Made by a program: the position numbers and the translations under genes. Positions 29,527 through 42,302 of a DNA stretch of 64,000 bases are shown piece by piece. This DNA is from Liolophura sinensis. Its lineage: Eukaryota > Mollusca > Polyplacophora > Chitonida > Chitonidae. The DNA is taken from positions 14,741,504 to 14,805,503 of the forward strand of contig NC_088298.1 of the NCBI RefSeq assembly GCF_032854445.1. The letters are read 5' to 3'. Numbering within the stretch: position 1 is the first letter of the stretch; every line of letters starts with the position of its first letter. The notes below the pieces were generated by a model. The model was not told the DNA's origin. It searched no databases and saw nothing but the letters and a program-made list of their open reading frames with translations.

Positions 29527-29953
29527 AGGCCGGTTCCACAAACTAGTTTCTGTCTTTTAAAGAAGATGATCGTGTCATTTTTTTTTTTTGTGAAAAGCGG
29601 AATAAGGAAAGAAAATAAAGGAAGAAAAAAGCAGAGGACAGTATCTTACAAAGTTTCCCTGGAAGAATGTTTGTAACAGTTGAATAAAATCATGTTGTTT
29701 AATGAGCTGAACTCCATCTTAGAAGTGCAGTAGAATATAACTGGCGGCGGGCTCTACCCAGTTTCATCCCGCCATAATGCTGGCCACCATCTCCAGTAGG
29801 ACTTAGAACTCCAATCAAACAAGTAAATCTGTAAACAAAGCGTTCTTGGTCGAAGTTCTGAAAATGGACAGAATACAGTTTATTAGTTACCGGTAGGACT
29901 TTCGATTGATGTGCTGTTCTTCTGACGTGAAATTAGTTTGTGGAAAAGGTCTC
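29527..29953. repeat. Large fold-back element (about 427 bp)
   Basis: The left end CCGGTTCCACAAACTAGTTT is the near inverse complement of the right end AAATTAGTTTGTGGAAAAGG. It contains a partial SINE-A 3' region at about 29745-29832. Confidence 0.6.
29745..29832 (+). mobile_element. SINE-A 3' fragment
   Basis: GGGCTCTACCCAGTTTCATC and CCATAATGCTGGCCACCATC followed by CCAATCAAACAAGTAAA match the SINE-A 3' half. Confidence 0.6.
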
Positions 29954-31950
29954 TTCAGCGTACGAAGGCATTAATCAATAATATTTTCTAGCTGTCATCT
30001 TCCACCTCCGTGGCTGTCTCTGATGTACAGCACTTTACATGGTGAGGTAGAGCGGGTAGTTTGTCGCTGATGAGCGCCTGGAATGCATTACCCGCTTTTC
30101 CAATATTTTAGAGCTTTTTCTTCATAGTTTCACATATGTATTTTGTTTTTCTCATTTTATTTTGTGTCGTAATCTCTTGTGTCCTCGTTTCCTGTGTGAT
30201 GCTTTGGTATACATTTATGATGTCCATCAAGGAGTTTCGAGTTCAAGCAGCGAGAAGTCCTGCTGTACCATATGGCCTGTCAGAAATGTTAGGCAAACAT
30301 TTGTCATTACATTTATTGTAACATAGACATCTTAAAAGAATTTCACAGAAAGTTATATAGTGTAAACAAACGATGTAGAAAATTGAGGAGCTGAACGTTT
30401 GTGAAAGTTTCAGAAGGAAAGAGATGTCCTTTGTGCCTCCGGAACAATTTCAGGAAGTGTTGCGTAATACTTTTCTCAAATAATATGATACAGTAGGATT
30501 TTTGTTTTGCCTTCAGTGACAAAAGAGTTCGATCTCCAAACTCACTTATTGGATTGATAAAATCAACTGTCCTAACATCATAGGTTTTGTGATTATTTAT
30601 CAGGCAAAGAGAATGTCGAATTTTTCTGACAGTTCGCATTGGAGACATAGAAAATGTACTTATACTTATGACATTTTTGAGCTTAATGAGTAAATAGCAA
30701 AGGAATCTGGAGGTAATCCACACAGATAAATCCATAGCACGACTGTCGATACCAAACATTCGCGTGTCTTGTTTTGTGCGAGTTTGGACGCTGTGGACCT
30801 GTCCTGGTTCACGGAGAAGCGGCGTCTGTACTCTTGTCAAAGAGACCAGTACCTTTGGTGTGTCAAATGTAGGAGGTATGAATTTATGCCTCTATGGTCC
30901 AATGTGTCGCGGTGCTGTAACATGAAGGAAATATGGACAAACTGATGTTCCAGTAGGCAATCAAAGACTGGAACTATTCGGATAATCTGCTATACAACGA
31001 CTCGATGGCTGTGTATACTATCATATCCTCCCACACTTTTCAGACATTCAAGCTTTCTGGTAGCTTAGGTATTAGAAATGTAGCGTGGAAAAAAAAGAAC
31101 AATTGCCTACGTGTGGCTGATAAAAGTTCAACGAATAGAATTAGTATTTGTGTTGTAATTTGCCTTCTTAAATCATTTTTAAAGGGTCTAGTTACGACTG
31201 TACATGGATACAACCGCCAGGCATTTTTTAAATATTCATTGTTATATTGATTCGTGATACGATTGGTTTGTATCGAGCAACGCATTAGAGTTGTAACCAA
31301 TCAGCAGACAGTAATGCCGTTCCAGTGAGCCAATGAGGCAACACATTAGAGATGTAGCCAGTCAAAAGACATTGTGTCGCTCCAGTGAGCCAATCGGCTT
31401 TCAGTATCTGGTTTGTCCTTTAGTTAACTCGTACTGTTCGATATTAACCGATAAGAAATACATAATTATCCCGCCACAGTTAACCCATGTTGTAGCATAA
31501 TGTTCTTTAGTTTCCCACTTTGAAAAAAAAAAAAATCTTCATTGCCTTTTCTTGAACATGTGGAAAGTCGTATGTTGTGAATTGAGGGGGTGGGGGGAGG
31601 GTGAAGTACCACGGGAAAAACTAAACGGCTATCCTCGAGTGTGGAGTCAACACCCACCAGGAAATGTTTCTAAAACACCTTATCTTGTCTTAAACTACTT
31701 TTGTAGATTTCCCCATTTTTTTTTTTAAAAAACTCGTTTTTTGTCTCTGATATACAAAACTGGGGGACAGTCAATCTACAACATTGTATTTACATATATT
31801 TCAAGTCGGTTAATACAATATCGGTCATTTCAAGTAATAAAAAAATGAAAATAACATTTTTATGTATTTTTATTAATAGTGTTTGCGATAAAGGCCACGT
31901 GGGAGGAAGAACGTGCAGTATGTCTAGATTTTCCGATTGCCCACACTGTT
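29954..31950. other. Intergenic sequence, no recognised gene
   Basis: AT-rich. A short duplicated motif CCAGTGAGCCAATgaGGC / CCAGTGAGCCAATcGGC lies at 31320-31400, and a G-run stretch at 31584-31606. The open frame at 30343-30840 (minus) has no recognisable motif. Confidence 0.5.
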
Positions 31951-31959
31951 ATAGTATCA

Positions 31960-32375
31960 GGGCCTGCGGAAGGCTCTGGTCGGCCTGGCGCTATAAGGTA
32001 TAGAGCAGATTCGAATCCTGCTATCTTCGTTTTAATCGATGGCTCAGTCGATAGAACGTCCGCTTCAGGGAGACGTGATCCATGGTCAATCCTGGGTTGG
32101 GTCACACCAAAGACTTTAAGACAGGAAGTTGTAGCTTCCTCGCTTGGCGTTCAGCATTAAGGGGAAGTGCTGTATAAGCATAATGGCTCTGGTGAGACAC
32201 CTTTCTTTCCTTCGGTAAGTCATCTCAGTTAAGCAGCACTAAGTAGAAGAGCGGTGGAAATCCGCCCTGAAACAAGGAGGCACATTACAAGCACTCTAAG
32301 GACTCATACGTCGTCATATGACTGAAAAATTAAGTACGACATTAAACCCCAACCACTGCTTCACTCACTTTTTTT
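31960..32375 (+). mobile_element. SINE-B copy preceded by a second tRNA-like segment
   Basis: From GGCTCAGTCGATAGAACGTC (about 32040) through GGTCAATCCTGGGTTGGG, ACAGGAAGTTGTAGCTTCCT and TCGTCATATGACTGAAAAAT to ATTAAACCCCAACCACT it follows the SINE-B at 829-1064. It has an extra internal segment containing GAGCGGTGGAAATCCGCCCT, also present at 62700. Upstream, GCAGATTCGAATCCTGC (about 32005) is a separate B-box-like sequence. Confidence 0.75.
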
Positions 32376-35300
32376 TTATTTGGGAATTTTTGAATTGTCT
32401 GTCGAAGTGCCATGTTTTAGTCCGTAATCCTTCACCCATAAAGCTGACTGGTCCTCATCCTTGATTACGGAATCAAAACGAATGGAATCACAAAATGTGG
32501 ATATTCTGAAGGCGTTAAACGATCCCACACATATATAAACACAAACTTCAAACAGATCTGAAGAGTTCCAAAGACTTCGGGTCACATTAATCAGACAGAG
32601 ACGTTTTAATCTAGGCCTAACGTGTCACAATATTTTAACACGACCACGTCGATCAGTTTATAGGTAATTTATTTGAAGCGGGCTTCGGCTGAACCGTTGA
32701 CAGTGGACAGGCCTGTGGTTACCAAGGGCACTCTGGTTTCTTCCACCCGTTGAACTGACAGTCATTGCAAAAGTGAAAAATTCTTGAGTGTGAACAAACA
32801 TCACTGAAGTAAACAAGTACATATATACAAATCAGAGTTTTTCGCTTACAACAGCTGGTGATCAGACTAAACCACTGCTCTTTGCCATGCACATGACTGA
32901 CCTAGTGCGCATGATTGGCAGCAGAACGCTGTTTGTATAGTTTTATATGAAGTTCACTGGAGATCATGGGCCTTCCAGCAATATGACATGCCACGGGTCG
33001 AAAAGTTCGCTAGTATGTCTTGTCATAAGTCGATGGATTACTCCGATTTCCTCTGTCAATAATATCCATAGATTTGAAGTGATGTCAGAGCTGCTCTGAG
33101 CCAATCATCAGCACCCTATTTGGTCACATTAAGAGTGTGTGAGTGAGTGAATTTGATTATTTGGCGTTTTCCAAGTCCAAACAGGGATGATGACACATTA
33201 GGGGTATACTAGAGGCGTAATCACTGCAAACTTAACCCAGGTGAGATACAGTTGTATGAGAATTTACTCCTAAAAAGTGAAACGTATAGCTTTAAGACGA
33301 GAATTCTTTTTCCGAAAAGGCGAGCAGAGTATATCAGCTATGTTGGCCTGTTAATGAAAGCCCCAGCTGAACCAACGGAAGTTTGCTTCGAGCTCGTGAC
33401 CAGTGGGTGTTGTTCTTCATTCAGGCTGTCCTCTAGAAAACAAATTTTCTCCCATTGAACGCTCAAATTATCAAAATTACCACCGATCGCCCTTCTCTAT
33501 TACTTCTGCAGGTGAATCACATACATACCTAATTTTGGAGCAGTTGGGTCCAAAACTGGCCACTGAACTGAAGAGCTGTGGTGTAATGATTAAATAACAC
33601 AACCACACACATACGCAATTCAGGTCAATTGGGTCCCAAATGTGCTTCTGGACTGAAGAGTTAAGGAGCACTGATTGGGTAATATTGCCATGCAAACATT
33701 TTAGGTTGCTGATGCACTGTAAATGTCTCCACTGTTAGCTACAATCGAATGCCTGGGTCAGTCTCAAGTTATTGCCATTTGTTTAAGAATTGAGCATGAA
33801 TCTAGTTGTACAACAATCTGAACATTTAACAGGTGTCAGAATCACCAGCACAGGTCTGAAATACAGACATTCAATTAAGATGACATCAAGTACATCTTAG
33901 TATACCACCAAGACGACATCACCGATTTTTTTCTGCCCAATATTATATGTCGAACTTTAAGCAGTATTTCCAGAACTATCGTAGGTCTACATGAGAAAAG
34001 TTGCTTTCCATGACAGCAACCGTCTGGCAGGTCCGGCAGAACTCCTTGACTTGGACATAATCCGAAAACGGACTTTACAATTTTCTTTAATACACAAACC
34101 CAGTTTACCTCCATTAACACAAAAATGAAATTTATATATTTTATTTATTTTTATATTAAATATTATATAAATACATAAATAAAATATAAATAGTATATAA
34201 TATATAAATTTACATGGTACAGGTATTTAAATGCAAAAGCTAAATTAAGGTACAGTATTTTAAATACAGAAGTACAACAAAATTAACATGGACAAAAACT
34301 GAGCTGTTAACTGCTCACAAATAACACCTCAGTTAATGGAATAGGATTAACAACACCAGTACGCTCAGAGATTAACCATAGTGAGTTAATTAATCCATTA
34401 CCAGTATGGTTCTGGTATAAAAAACATAGTTCAAGTGTAAACAACCCTGTGAAGATTTCACCACTTCCCATTTTAGTATTTCATGTGAGGACATTAAATC
34501 TGACTAGGCTGCAACATACATAGCATAACTGGACATGACAACAACGGTCAAAACAGGCTCATACATTAAACTCAGGTAAAAACAAACATTACGGATGGGG
34601 AGACTACTGTGAAGTCCGGTTCAACCGTCTCAACCAGAAATAGAGTTATGTCCCTTGTTCGACTAGATCGGTGACGGAGTTACAGCAATCTGTTAAAGAC
34701 TAAAAAACGTATTATATTTTTTATCCGAGTGGCATGCTTATAATCAAAGTACAATAACTGCATACAGTATATCTTAACAGTAATTGTTGTACGACACGAT
34801 TACAGTACGAGATCGCTATGGTACGAATCAACTGTGGTACTAGGTCACCTGGTACGAAACGGTTTAGGTACGAAGTGATTCCCCGGCTCCGATGTGAACC
34901 AGGAATACCCCAGCCGTGCATCTGCAGCTACATGTGGGCTATTTAAACAGGGTCGCTGGAGTTCCTTTTAAATGATAGGTCTACAGTAGACCTACTGTAT
35001 CAACAATTCAACCAGTGGAAGAAATATTCTTGCAGTATGTCCACTTTCCGAGAAAATGATATTTATCACTTGGGCCTTTCTCGCCGAAGTTCACAACTTT
35101 TGCCTGCCGTTGGGTACTGCTCAGACTGATAAACAGAAAATACCTTCGACGTTAGAGAGCTGGAGTAAACGTGACGTCATCTTGCTCTCGATAATGGAGA
35201 CGTGCTGAAGCTGTGTGAAGACTAACTTTCACTAAAGTTTTACTGGGTTGAAGGAAATCTAAAAAAAAAAAAAAAAAATTTAATGGCTGTTTAAGATACT

Positions 35301-35470
35301 TGCTTTGAATGGTAGACTCTCAGTGGACATAAACATTAGTCAGGTGCTGTCTTTCACTTTAATACACTAAATGTCCGTACTTTCATACAAGGGAAGGATG
35401 TGGGCATCCACAGAGTGCACAATATGGGATCGAGAAATCCCAAGATAACCGTAATGTTTCAGGGTAGAGT
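32376..35470. other. Intergenic sequence with weak repeats
   Basis: A SINE-C-like remnant lies at about 32700-32815. A degenerate dimer (AGTTGGGTCCAAAACTGG / CAATTGGGTCCCAAATGTG) is at 33515-33690. A TACGA-rich short repeat (GGTACGAA words) lies at 34800-34880. I recognise no gene. Confidence 0.5.
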
Positions 35471-35472
35471 CC

Positions 35473-35689
35473 AGGGCCGCATTTCACAAAGCGATTTAAA
35501 AATTTAAAATAGGGCCTACCATGTTAAAACCTACTTTTAGACTTTGGAAATAAAATTTTGTCCACGTCATAAATGTTATCTTAAACACCTGTGTTCAAAT
35601 GTTGGCTTTCATTACCAAAAATAAAGGACAGTGAGAAGGTTTTTTCAGTTTTGGCTTAAGTCAAAAATTTCTTTGTGGAATCGGCCCCA
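35473..35689. repeat. Fold-back element with TTTCACAAAG-type ends
   Basis: The left end GGGCCGCATTTCACAAAGCG pairs with the right end TTCTTTGTGGAATCGGCCCC. Same end type as 22300-22429 and 43890-44018. Confidence 0.6.
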
Positions 35690-35756
35690 GATGTTACTGG
35701 ATTATAGTCTATTTCTTTTAGAGAGTCGCCTGCATTCACTAGTAAAATTGCTTTTA

Positions 35757-36280
35757 GTCAGTGACACGACGTAGCCTCTTGATTTGGTAAGGCGTATGCT
35801 TCCAGATACTTTGTGAATTTGCACTGCAGGACAAGGATATACTTCTTCCCACGTTGAGATGTTGGAAGTGGGCCTTGGAAATCCATCGAAACATGCTGGA
35901 ACGGTCTACTTGCAACGATAGGGTTAAATGATCCAACTCGCTTAGGTGTGGGAGACTTCCTTAACGCACAATGATTACACTCATTGCAATATGCCTTGAC
36001 TTCGTTTCTCCATCCAGGCCGAAAGAAACGATGACGAATGTTCTTATGGTTTTCTCCTGTCCTAGTGTCCAGAAGGGTTATCATTGAGAGCGTCCAAAAC
36101 ATCTAGTATCAGGCTGTTTGGCACAACAAGCCATTCTCTGTTCATTTGGGAATATTCTGTATCTCGCTTGTAAAGAACACCATCCCGAACTCGAAACAGT
36201 GGTAATGAGTTCTTGCTGTTATCTTCTGACCACTGTTCACCCAATCGATCACAGTTCTGATAGTACCGTCTTCCTATTAG
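35757..36280 (-). pseudogene. Ty3/gypsy retrotransposon integrase fragment
   Basis: Read on the minus strand, a linker with RVRDGVLYKRD and WLVVPNSL leads to the integrase H2C2 zinc finger (GHLG region, then HKNIRHRFFRPGWRNEV and YCNECNHC) and the start of the core domain (MDFQGPLP, KFTKYLEAYALP). The frame changes once at about 36060-36100, and a stop ends it shortly after the first catalytic-Asp region, so it is a broken, partial copy. No LTRs or other pol domains were found beside it. Confidence 0.85.
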
Positions 36281-36599
36281 GCTGCTTCTATCACACTGTG
36301 GCTTAGTGGTGTTATAAAGTAGCAGTTAATGTCGGAAACACCGGAGACTAAGAATGCCGGATTGGGTGATGTTTCTGATATGTCTAAAGTTACCGGTTGC
36401 ATGGAAATGCAGGATGAAATGCGCGACAAAACGTCCGAATAGTTACCTAGCCATTACCAATAGCTTCCTGGGTCTGTTGACACTTGGGTTGGACATGTTG
36501 CTTAACACGTAACTGGTAAGTTATCCCTTTTTGTTCGTCCGGGAAAGAAATAGCTACATCGGTATTAATTTCTTTTATTTTTCTTCAACGCCATGCTCA

Positions 36600-36870
36600 A
36601 TTTCATTTATTTATTTGAATGGTGTTTTATACCGTTTTCAAGATTATTTCTCTTATACGACGGCGGCCAGCATTATGGTGGTAGTAAACCGGGGGAAACC
36701 CATGACAGGTTACTGCCAGACATTTCCACTTACGACAGGACAGGAAGCCAGCATGAGCTGGACGAGGCTAATGGTCACTTATATCGGTTGTTAACCTCGT
36801 GCTTACAATGCACATGGTTTCCCCACCTATACCATTTGACGCCATTATATACATGAAACATTCTTGAGCA
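36600..36870 (-). mobile_element. SINE-A copy, rearranged
   Basis: Reverse-oriented SINE-A 3' half at 36600-36770 (complement of ATTCTTGA... and the GCTGGCCGCCGTCGTATAAG block). A forward-oriented 3' fragment follows at about 36780-36870. The head-like GGAGCCTTGGCGGTCAAGCG at about 36879 may start a further copy. Confidence 0.55.
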
Positions 36871-36929
36871 TGGCGGGAGCCTTGGCGGTCAAGCGGCTTA
36901 GCACGCCAGCACGGCCCAATGACCCATTA

Positions 36930-37025
36930 GTTAAAAGTTACAAGTTCAGGTTGTAATTTGTACCTTCAAACTAGAATAGATGATCTAATTCTGGTTTGAA
37001 GTTACTAGTGACAAGTTAAACGTCT
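36930..37025. repeat. Fold-back sequence related to 3405-3511
   Basis: AGTTAAAAGTTACAAGTTC...ACCTTCAAAC faces GGTTTGAAGTTACTAGTGAC...AAGTTAAAC, an imperfect inverted repeat sharing words with the hairpin at 3405-3511. Confidence 0.45.
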
Positions 37026-37029
37026 ATAT

Positions 37030-38849
37030 TAAAGGTCTATATTAAGAATGTTACTCCTCAACGTGAGGCGTACAGACATGCACGCTATACTGGTTAAAAA
37101 GCAAAGTCTTCTAGGCCACAACAGCGTCACCAAAAGTGAATTTAAAAACACATTTGTTACATCTTAGCGCCTCCCACGCAATTCGTAATAACGTAAAATG
37201 GAACAAATATGTTTTTTTTTCTTCATTTTACTTATTTATCTGTCATCTGCCATGTCTATTGCAAACATTCACAGTACACACGACTGCAACAGTGATAATA
37301 AAACCAGAACATTGTAACAATGCCATTTTTCATAATAAATTCTGCAAGTGGCTTTTTGTAATAATTATTACAAATTGCGTTTCTATCACAAATTTGAGTT
37401 TAGGTCTAGAATGCAATTTGTAATAACGCAATAGTTTATATAATATGTTCTCAAATGCGGTTTTCGTCATCCGCTTTATATTAATTTTCGAAAAATTATT
37501 TGCTATGACTTCACCAAACTCGTGGTGAGTAGTCAAAAATAAAGGTATTATGTAACTGTAAACAAATGATACCGAGGTGTTACCCAATGCTTTAACAATC
37601 GCCGTCCTCAGAACCACTGAAGCTGAATATTGATATACTGTAACAGAGCAACATCAGTTGTATTGAATTCCAATGAAGACAATAAAAGCTCACCAAGGGC
37701 CACGTGACTTGTTTTTTAATTTTAAAGTTGCAGGTAAACAGTCAGACGTAGTTTGGCCTGCTGAACCCTAATCTGGTTTTATTTTTGTTTTTCTTCGATG
37801 TATAGTTTTCTTGACATTTGCAATTAAACACCCAAAAATTGCTGCTGTGAAACTGAAAAATGGTCATTGGGTAGATCAACTACTGTTCCTATGCAGCTAT
37901 TTTCCTATAAGGGATAGTTTTGGCTTTAAATGCGTTTGAAAAGTAGCTATATTCAGTGACATGTTACAACTATAAAATGTAGCGAGTGGCTTTTCTGTAC
38001 AGCGACAGTGTACTGTAACTACGTGTATGTTAATAATCAGCATGCGCGCTATTTTCAGGAGAAAAATGCCGAAACTAAAGGAATGCTTTGCCGTATTATA
38101 AAGTGAACTGTAATAAGATAGCATACCTATTCGTGAGCAAAACTTAAGATCACGTAAGATCCACTTACGAGGCACAAACTTTCTACACAAGTTAGTTCAA
38201 AGACCAAAAATATATTGTAACATCTATTCATGTTGAAACATAGGAAAATGGCTCGTTTTGAATCGTTGCCAGTGATAGTGTATTCGTTGGATTTGTATAA
38301 TTTTCAGGTTTTATTTGTGTGGAGCCTACATGATGTTGTCCTGTACACCCAGGGCTTACTGATCACTGACGGAGGGAAAAACACGGGCCTTTTTCCCTTT
38401 GCTGCAGCAATGCGTGGCCATTTTGTTTTCACCACGCTAGGGCCGTCAAACCTCAGACCCCTATGAATTTTCCATAAGCGACAGTACTATAACTCAGTCC
38501 CATGCGTTCTGAGGCCAATAAACTTTGGTGCATACCTGGCCCAGTCTAGGAGAAAGCACCCATGGAAATCTTGACATAGGTTGAACCGTCAAAATCTGGA
38601 CCTATAACCTCGTTATACTGGCACTGTTATGAATATTGTTCTTTTGTTTGGTGACAAGTGTCAGTCTAACAATGAATATACGTATTGCAACATGTGTATG
38701 TAACTATTTAAAAGGCACTTCATGATTTCTTTCATATGACCCATAGATCTATAGTGAACCACCATGCTTGCGCATCTAACCAGTCACTCATGATGATGCT
38801 TTTTCTGACATCGGTTGATTATTATTGTTGTTGTTGTTGTTGTTATTAA

Positions 38850-38883
<34 letters not shown>

Positions 38884-39680
38884 AGTAGTATCTTTGTTAG
38901 TATTATATTATTATTCTTGCTAATAGTAATAGTGTTAAAGTTGTCATTACGTTTCCATATGTATGTATGTGTATGTATTATAGTAATGTTAGCGATGACT
39001 GTGACAGTGGTACTGATCATTATAATGATGGCGGTAATGATAATGATAGAATTATTTTTGCTGTATTTTAAGATGGACGCCATTCAACATCCTTAATTAC
39101 TATCACCGTTGGTGAATATTATTTTATATTATATTATATATTATTTGGACCTTTCAGTGACAGCAATTAGGAGGGTTGCCTAGCAACGCCAAAGGGACGT
39201 CACTCGCAGACTCATCACCACCTGTTTCCTTGCGTCATCTCACCCACCATGTCAAAATTTCACCATTAGAACTCATACCTGCTCAAACTAATAGAAAATT
39301 TCCATCATTTTTTCGATCAAACCATCCAGAATTTTCTTTACGTTAGTCTATAAATATGAGAGACGAAGTTGTGAAGCTCGCTGTCATTTATTCAAGTCCA
39401 CCTGTAACCAGCCATTTTACTCAAGTCCATGTGAGAGCAATCATTTACACAAATCCACTTGGGAGCAGTCCTATTTACTGTCATTCATTGTGAAGGATTT
39501 TACTGGGTTTGGGGATATCGGCTTTCACGTAATTCGACATTCGTCATCTATACTCCATTTTCTGTATGCAGCACTTTGTGAGTTTGTGTTTCGCCACTTG
39601 CTATTTTTTGGAGACGTTATTTAAATAAATAGTAAACAGTTAACAGTCATGAACACTACAACCTAAACTAAGAACATTCG
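37030..39680. other. Intergenic sequence with trinucleotide microsatellite
   Basis: Contains a (TTG)n/(ATT)n run at 38820-38885 and otherwise AT-rich sequence. I recognise no gene or RNA here. The frames across the microsatellite are artefacts. Confidence 0.5.
38820..38885. repeat. (TTG)n-(ATT)n microsatellite
   Basis: About five TTG units followed by about fourteen ATT/TTA units. Confidence 0.92.
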
Positions 39681-39689
39681 AAGCTAAAC

Positions 39690-39908
39690 TTTCACTTATA
39701 CGACGGCGGCCACCATTATGGTGGGTGGAAACCGGGCGGAGCCCGGGGGTAACCCACGACCATCCGCAGGTTACTGACAGACCTTCCCACGTACGGCCGG
39801 AGAGGAAACCAGCATGAGCTGGACTTGAACTCACAGCGACCGCATTGGTGAGAGGCTTCTGGGTCATTACGCTGCGCTAGCGCGCTAACCGACTGAGCCA
39901 CGGAGGTC
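39690..39908 (-). mobile_element. SINE-A, 3' truncated
   Basis: Reverse copy with an intact tRNA-like head at the high end (complement of GACCTCCGTGGCTCAGTCGG and TTAGCGCGCTAGCGCAGCG). It ends at the TATAAGTGAAA block without the AATAAA tail. Confidence 0.82.
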
Positions 39909-40222
39909 CCATCGATGAATGTAACTTTCCTGAATTAAAGTCTATGGAGGTACAAGATTTCGACCTAGCCCGCCTACTCTAGCTTTAAATAACTACCTAA
40001 AGTCCAGGGGAGCACAATATTAAATCCCCTAGGATAACTTACCAGAATTAAAGTCCAGAGGAGCATATGCCTTCACCCTCGCTCTCCTACGATAATTTAC
40101 CAGAAATGAAATTCATGAGAGCGTCACTCTTCACCCTAACTTGCCTAGGGTAACTTACCAGAATTGAAGTCCAGGAAAGCACAAGTCCTCAACACAATCA
40201 ACACCTTGCCTAGTAGCACGTT

Positions 40223-40513
40223 TCAATTTGCGGATCTAAATCTGACCCTAATAACGGGCAAAATACCATCTCTGTCCAACACGGACACTACTCCACTGGT
40301 GCGGGAAAGATCTATATGCAACAAAGCACGATGTGCTCGAAGACACTTATTTCTCCCACATTTCTGGTTAGACCTACACTCTGCTGACATATGTCCCTTA
40401 GTAAGGCAAGAAAAGCAGAGACGATTGTCCCTCGCATATTGCGATTTTTGATCTACTGAATAATTAATGAATATTGGGCAATTTGTGTTTCTTATGGTTT
40501 TCTGCTCAAACAT
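40223..40513 (-). pseudogene. BEL/Pao-type retrotransposon gag-pol zinc-knuckle fragment
   Basis: Minus-strand frame with LCFSCLTKGHMSAEC (CCHC knuckle, C-x2-C-x4-H-x4-C) followed by KCGRNKC and AHRALLH. The latter is the characteristic cysteine/His-Thr-Leu-Leu-His-like block of BEL/Pao polyproteins. The frame meets a stop about 30 residues later and no reverse transcriptase is seen, so it is a remnant. Confidence 0.72.
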
Positions 40514-40904
40514 AACATTTAGGATCGCGCCTAAATATCGGTATCAAAATCTGCCCTTACTCGCGTTGTTATGAAGTCACTTATATGACGTACACTGGGA
40601 ACTTGACCAGAGGCTCGCATAACGCTTGCAGTTCCACTTACATATCAATTCATCAGGAAAACGACGTATAATATTTCTCAAAATCTCACTAGAATTTTGA
40701 CATTGGCTTGACAATCTATCCTGTGAAAAATACACATGCAATTTACAATATCGAGGGAAAATCTTAAAATCGTTAGGCTTCTCTGTCTCGGACCATAAAT
40801 TTATTCCCGTTTCTTAGTTTCTTTAAACACTCAAGCGCACTTAAACTTCTCTGTCCAAACTGATCTTAAAACGCCCACTCGTTTTGGTCAAACCCCCACT
40901 TTAA

Positions 40905-40978
40905 TTGTGGATGTAGTCCTATAAGTGAAACATTCTCCAGAACGTCGTAAAACACTTACCAAACAAATAAATATATAG
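40905..40978 (+). mobile_element. SINE-A 3' fragment
   Basis: TCCTATAAGTGAAACATTCT, GTCGTAAAACACTTACCAAA and an AAATAAATATA tail match the SINE-A 3' end. Confidence 0.6.
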
Positions 40979-40979
40979 A

Positions 40980-42170
40980 TTGTTGTAGATCATGGTAGTA
41001 TGTAGAGGTTAGCTCAGTATTCGAGGCAAGAGACAGTTTGAGTGATGGTCATGACATTCATCGGAATTCATGGTTGATACTTAGCACAAGACTTGATGAT
41101 TGATCGTATGAGCTTGGATTTTACCGATCGCCTTTGCATTCCTGATATCTGGTGACTAATTTTTGTGTGTAACGAACATTGAGACAGAGTAAAACATGCA
41201 CGGACTATGGAAGCCCATGGGGAGGTGTCCAGCATCGGTACTGACGATGTAAGTTCCCTTGCTAAATATAACAAGAATGCTCATTTCAATCTTGCTCTGG
41301 TGGGCCGTCCTAAAGGATAACGATACTGGTGCCAACGATGCTACCTGTCATATAACGCACTTGCTTTACGCGTTGTCGCCTCACATGTCGATGTTGGAGC
41401 GGACAAAAAGTGTCTGTCGACACTCGTAGTTGACCTAAATGCTCATCTCGACCAGATGTCCTCCTTTTCCGATCGATAGTAAATCCAACAGAGCCGAAGA
41501 CTACATGACCATCGCTACTAGGCACATAACACAACCGCCATGTTGATCTCGCAAGTTATCGATAACCCGCGTTACTTCGCGAGAACTTGTGAGTACGCAC
41601 AGACACTTTCTATCCGCCTCATGATTGATGTGTGACGGACAACGTGCAAAGCAGGTACGCGTATATGGCAGGTAGCATTGTTCGAATCAGAGCCGTTGTC
41701 CTTCAAGATGAAAAGACGGTTCGTCAGAGCTAATTTCAACCTTACAGTGTCTAATCCGTCCCCACAAGCCTAGAGAAGCTAGAGACCACTTGAGTTCTTT
41801 AGTTACAATCGGCGTGGATGAAGAAATTCGGCTTGCAATATGTTATAGCACTGGAAAATGCCTATTTTTGGATCGTTGACAAAGGAGAAAAAAATGGGTC
41901 TTTTTTGGGTCCCGTCATAAACGAGTTGTATGTATGTCCGATACTCTGGAGTGTAATGATTGAAAGTCTAAATATACCTTATAAATGTTAAAGCAAGGAC
42001 GCTCAAAAAACTTCACGTAGGGCTTTCATGTTTTCTTTTCTTCTTTCGATCTTGACGCTTGCAAATATCTTCATTAAAGCCGAACCTGAGGAAGATTCCC
42101 AATGAATCTGTAACCATTTCTCCATGATCTCCCACGTTTTGTTTTTCCGTCTTCCCAGCTCCCCAAGATG
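40980..42170. other. Intergenic sequence, no recognised gene
   Basis: The minus-strand open frames at 41068-41274 and 41310-41534 show no motif I can place. They could be unrecognised parts of the BEL/Pao remnant, but nothing in them supports that. Confidence 0.4.
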
Positions 42171-42179
42171 TGATTTAGA

Positions 42180-42302
42180 AACACAGACCTGTATTCCCCG
42201 GCGGTGCCCGGTTTCCCCCTAGCAAATTGCTGGCTGCCTTCTTGCAAGTGAAATTTTCTTGAGTACGTCGTAAAACACCAATCAAATTAATAAATAAATA
42301 GA
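42180..42302 (+). mobile_element. SINE-A 3' fragment
   Basis: GGTGCCCGGTTTCCCCC, TTGAGTACGTCGTAAAACAC and CAATCAAATTAATAAATAAA are diagnostic of the SINE-A 3' half. Confidence 0.7.

Larger units (their letters stand above)
27776..29700 (+). other. Probable 3' UTR and downstream flank of the multiplexin
   Basis: No protein-coding signal. AATAAA occurs at 29029-29034, 29129-29134 and 29683-29688, any of which could be the poly(A) signal. An (AT)n run lies at 28773-28823. The small open frames at 27848-28426 lack conserved features. Confidence 0.45.

Noticed and set aside
38784-39096. Hydrophobic Ile/Val-rich frames
   Set aside because: Translation of an ATT/TTG microsatellite.
41068-41534. 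Minus-strand frames near the BEL/Pao fragment
   Set aside because: No protease, reverse transcriptase or RNase H motif is visible; proximity alone is not evidence.
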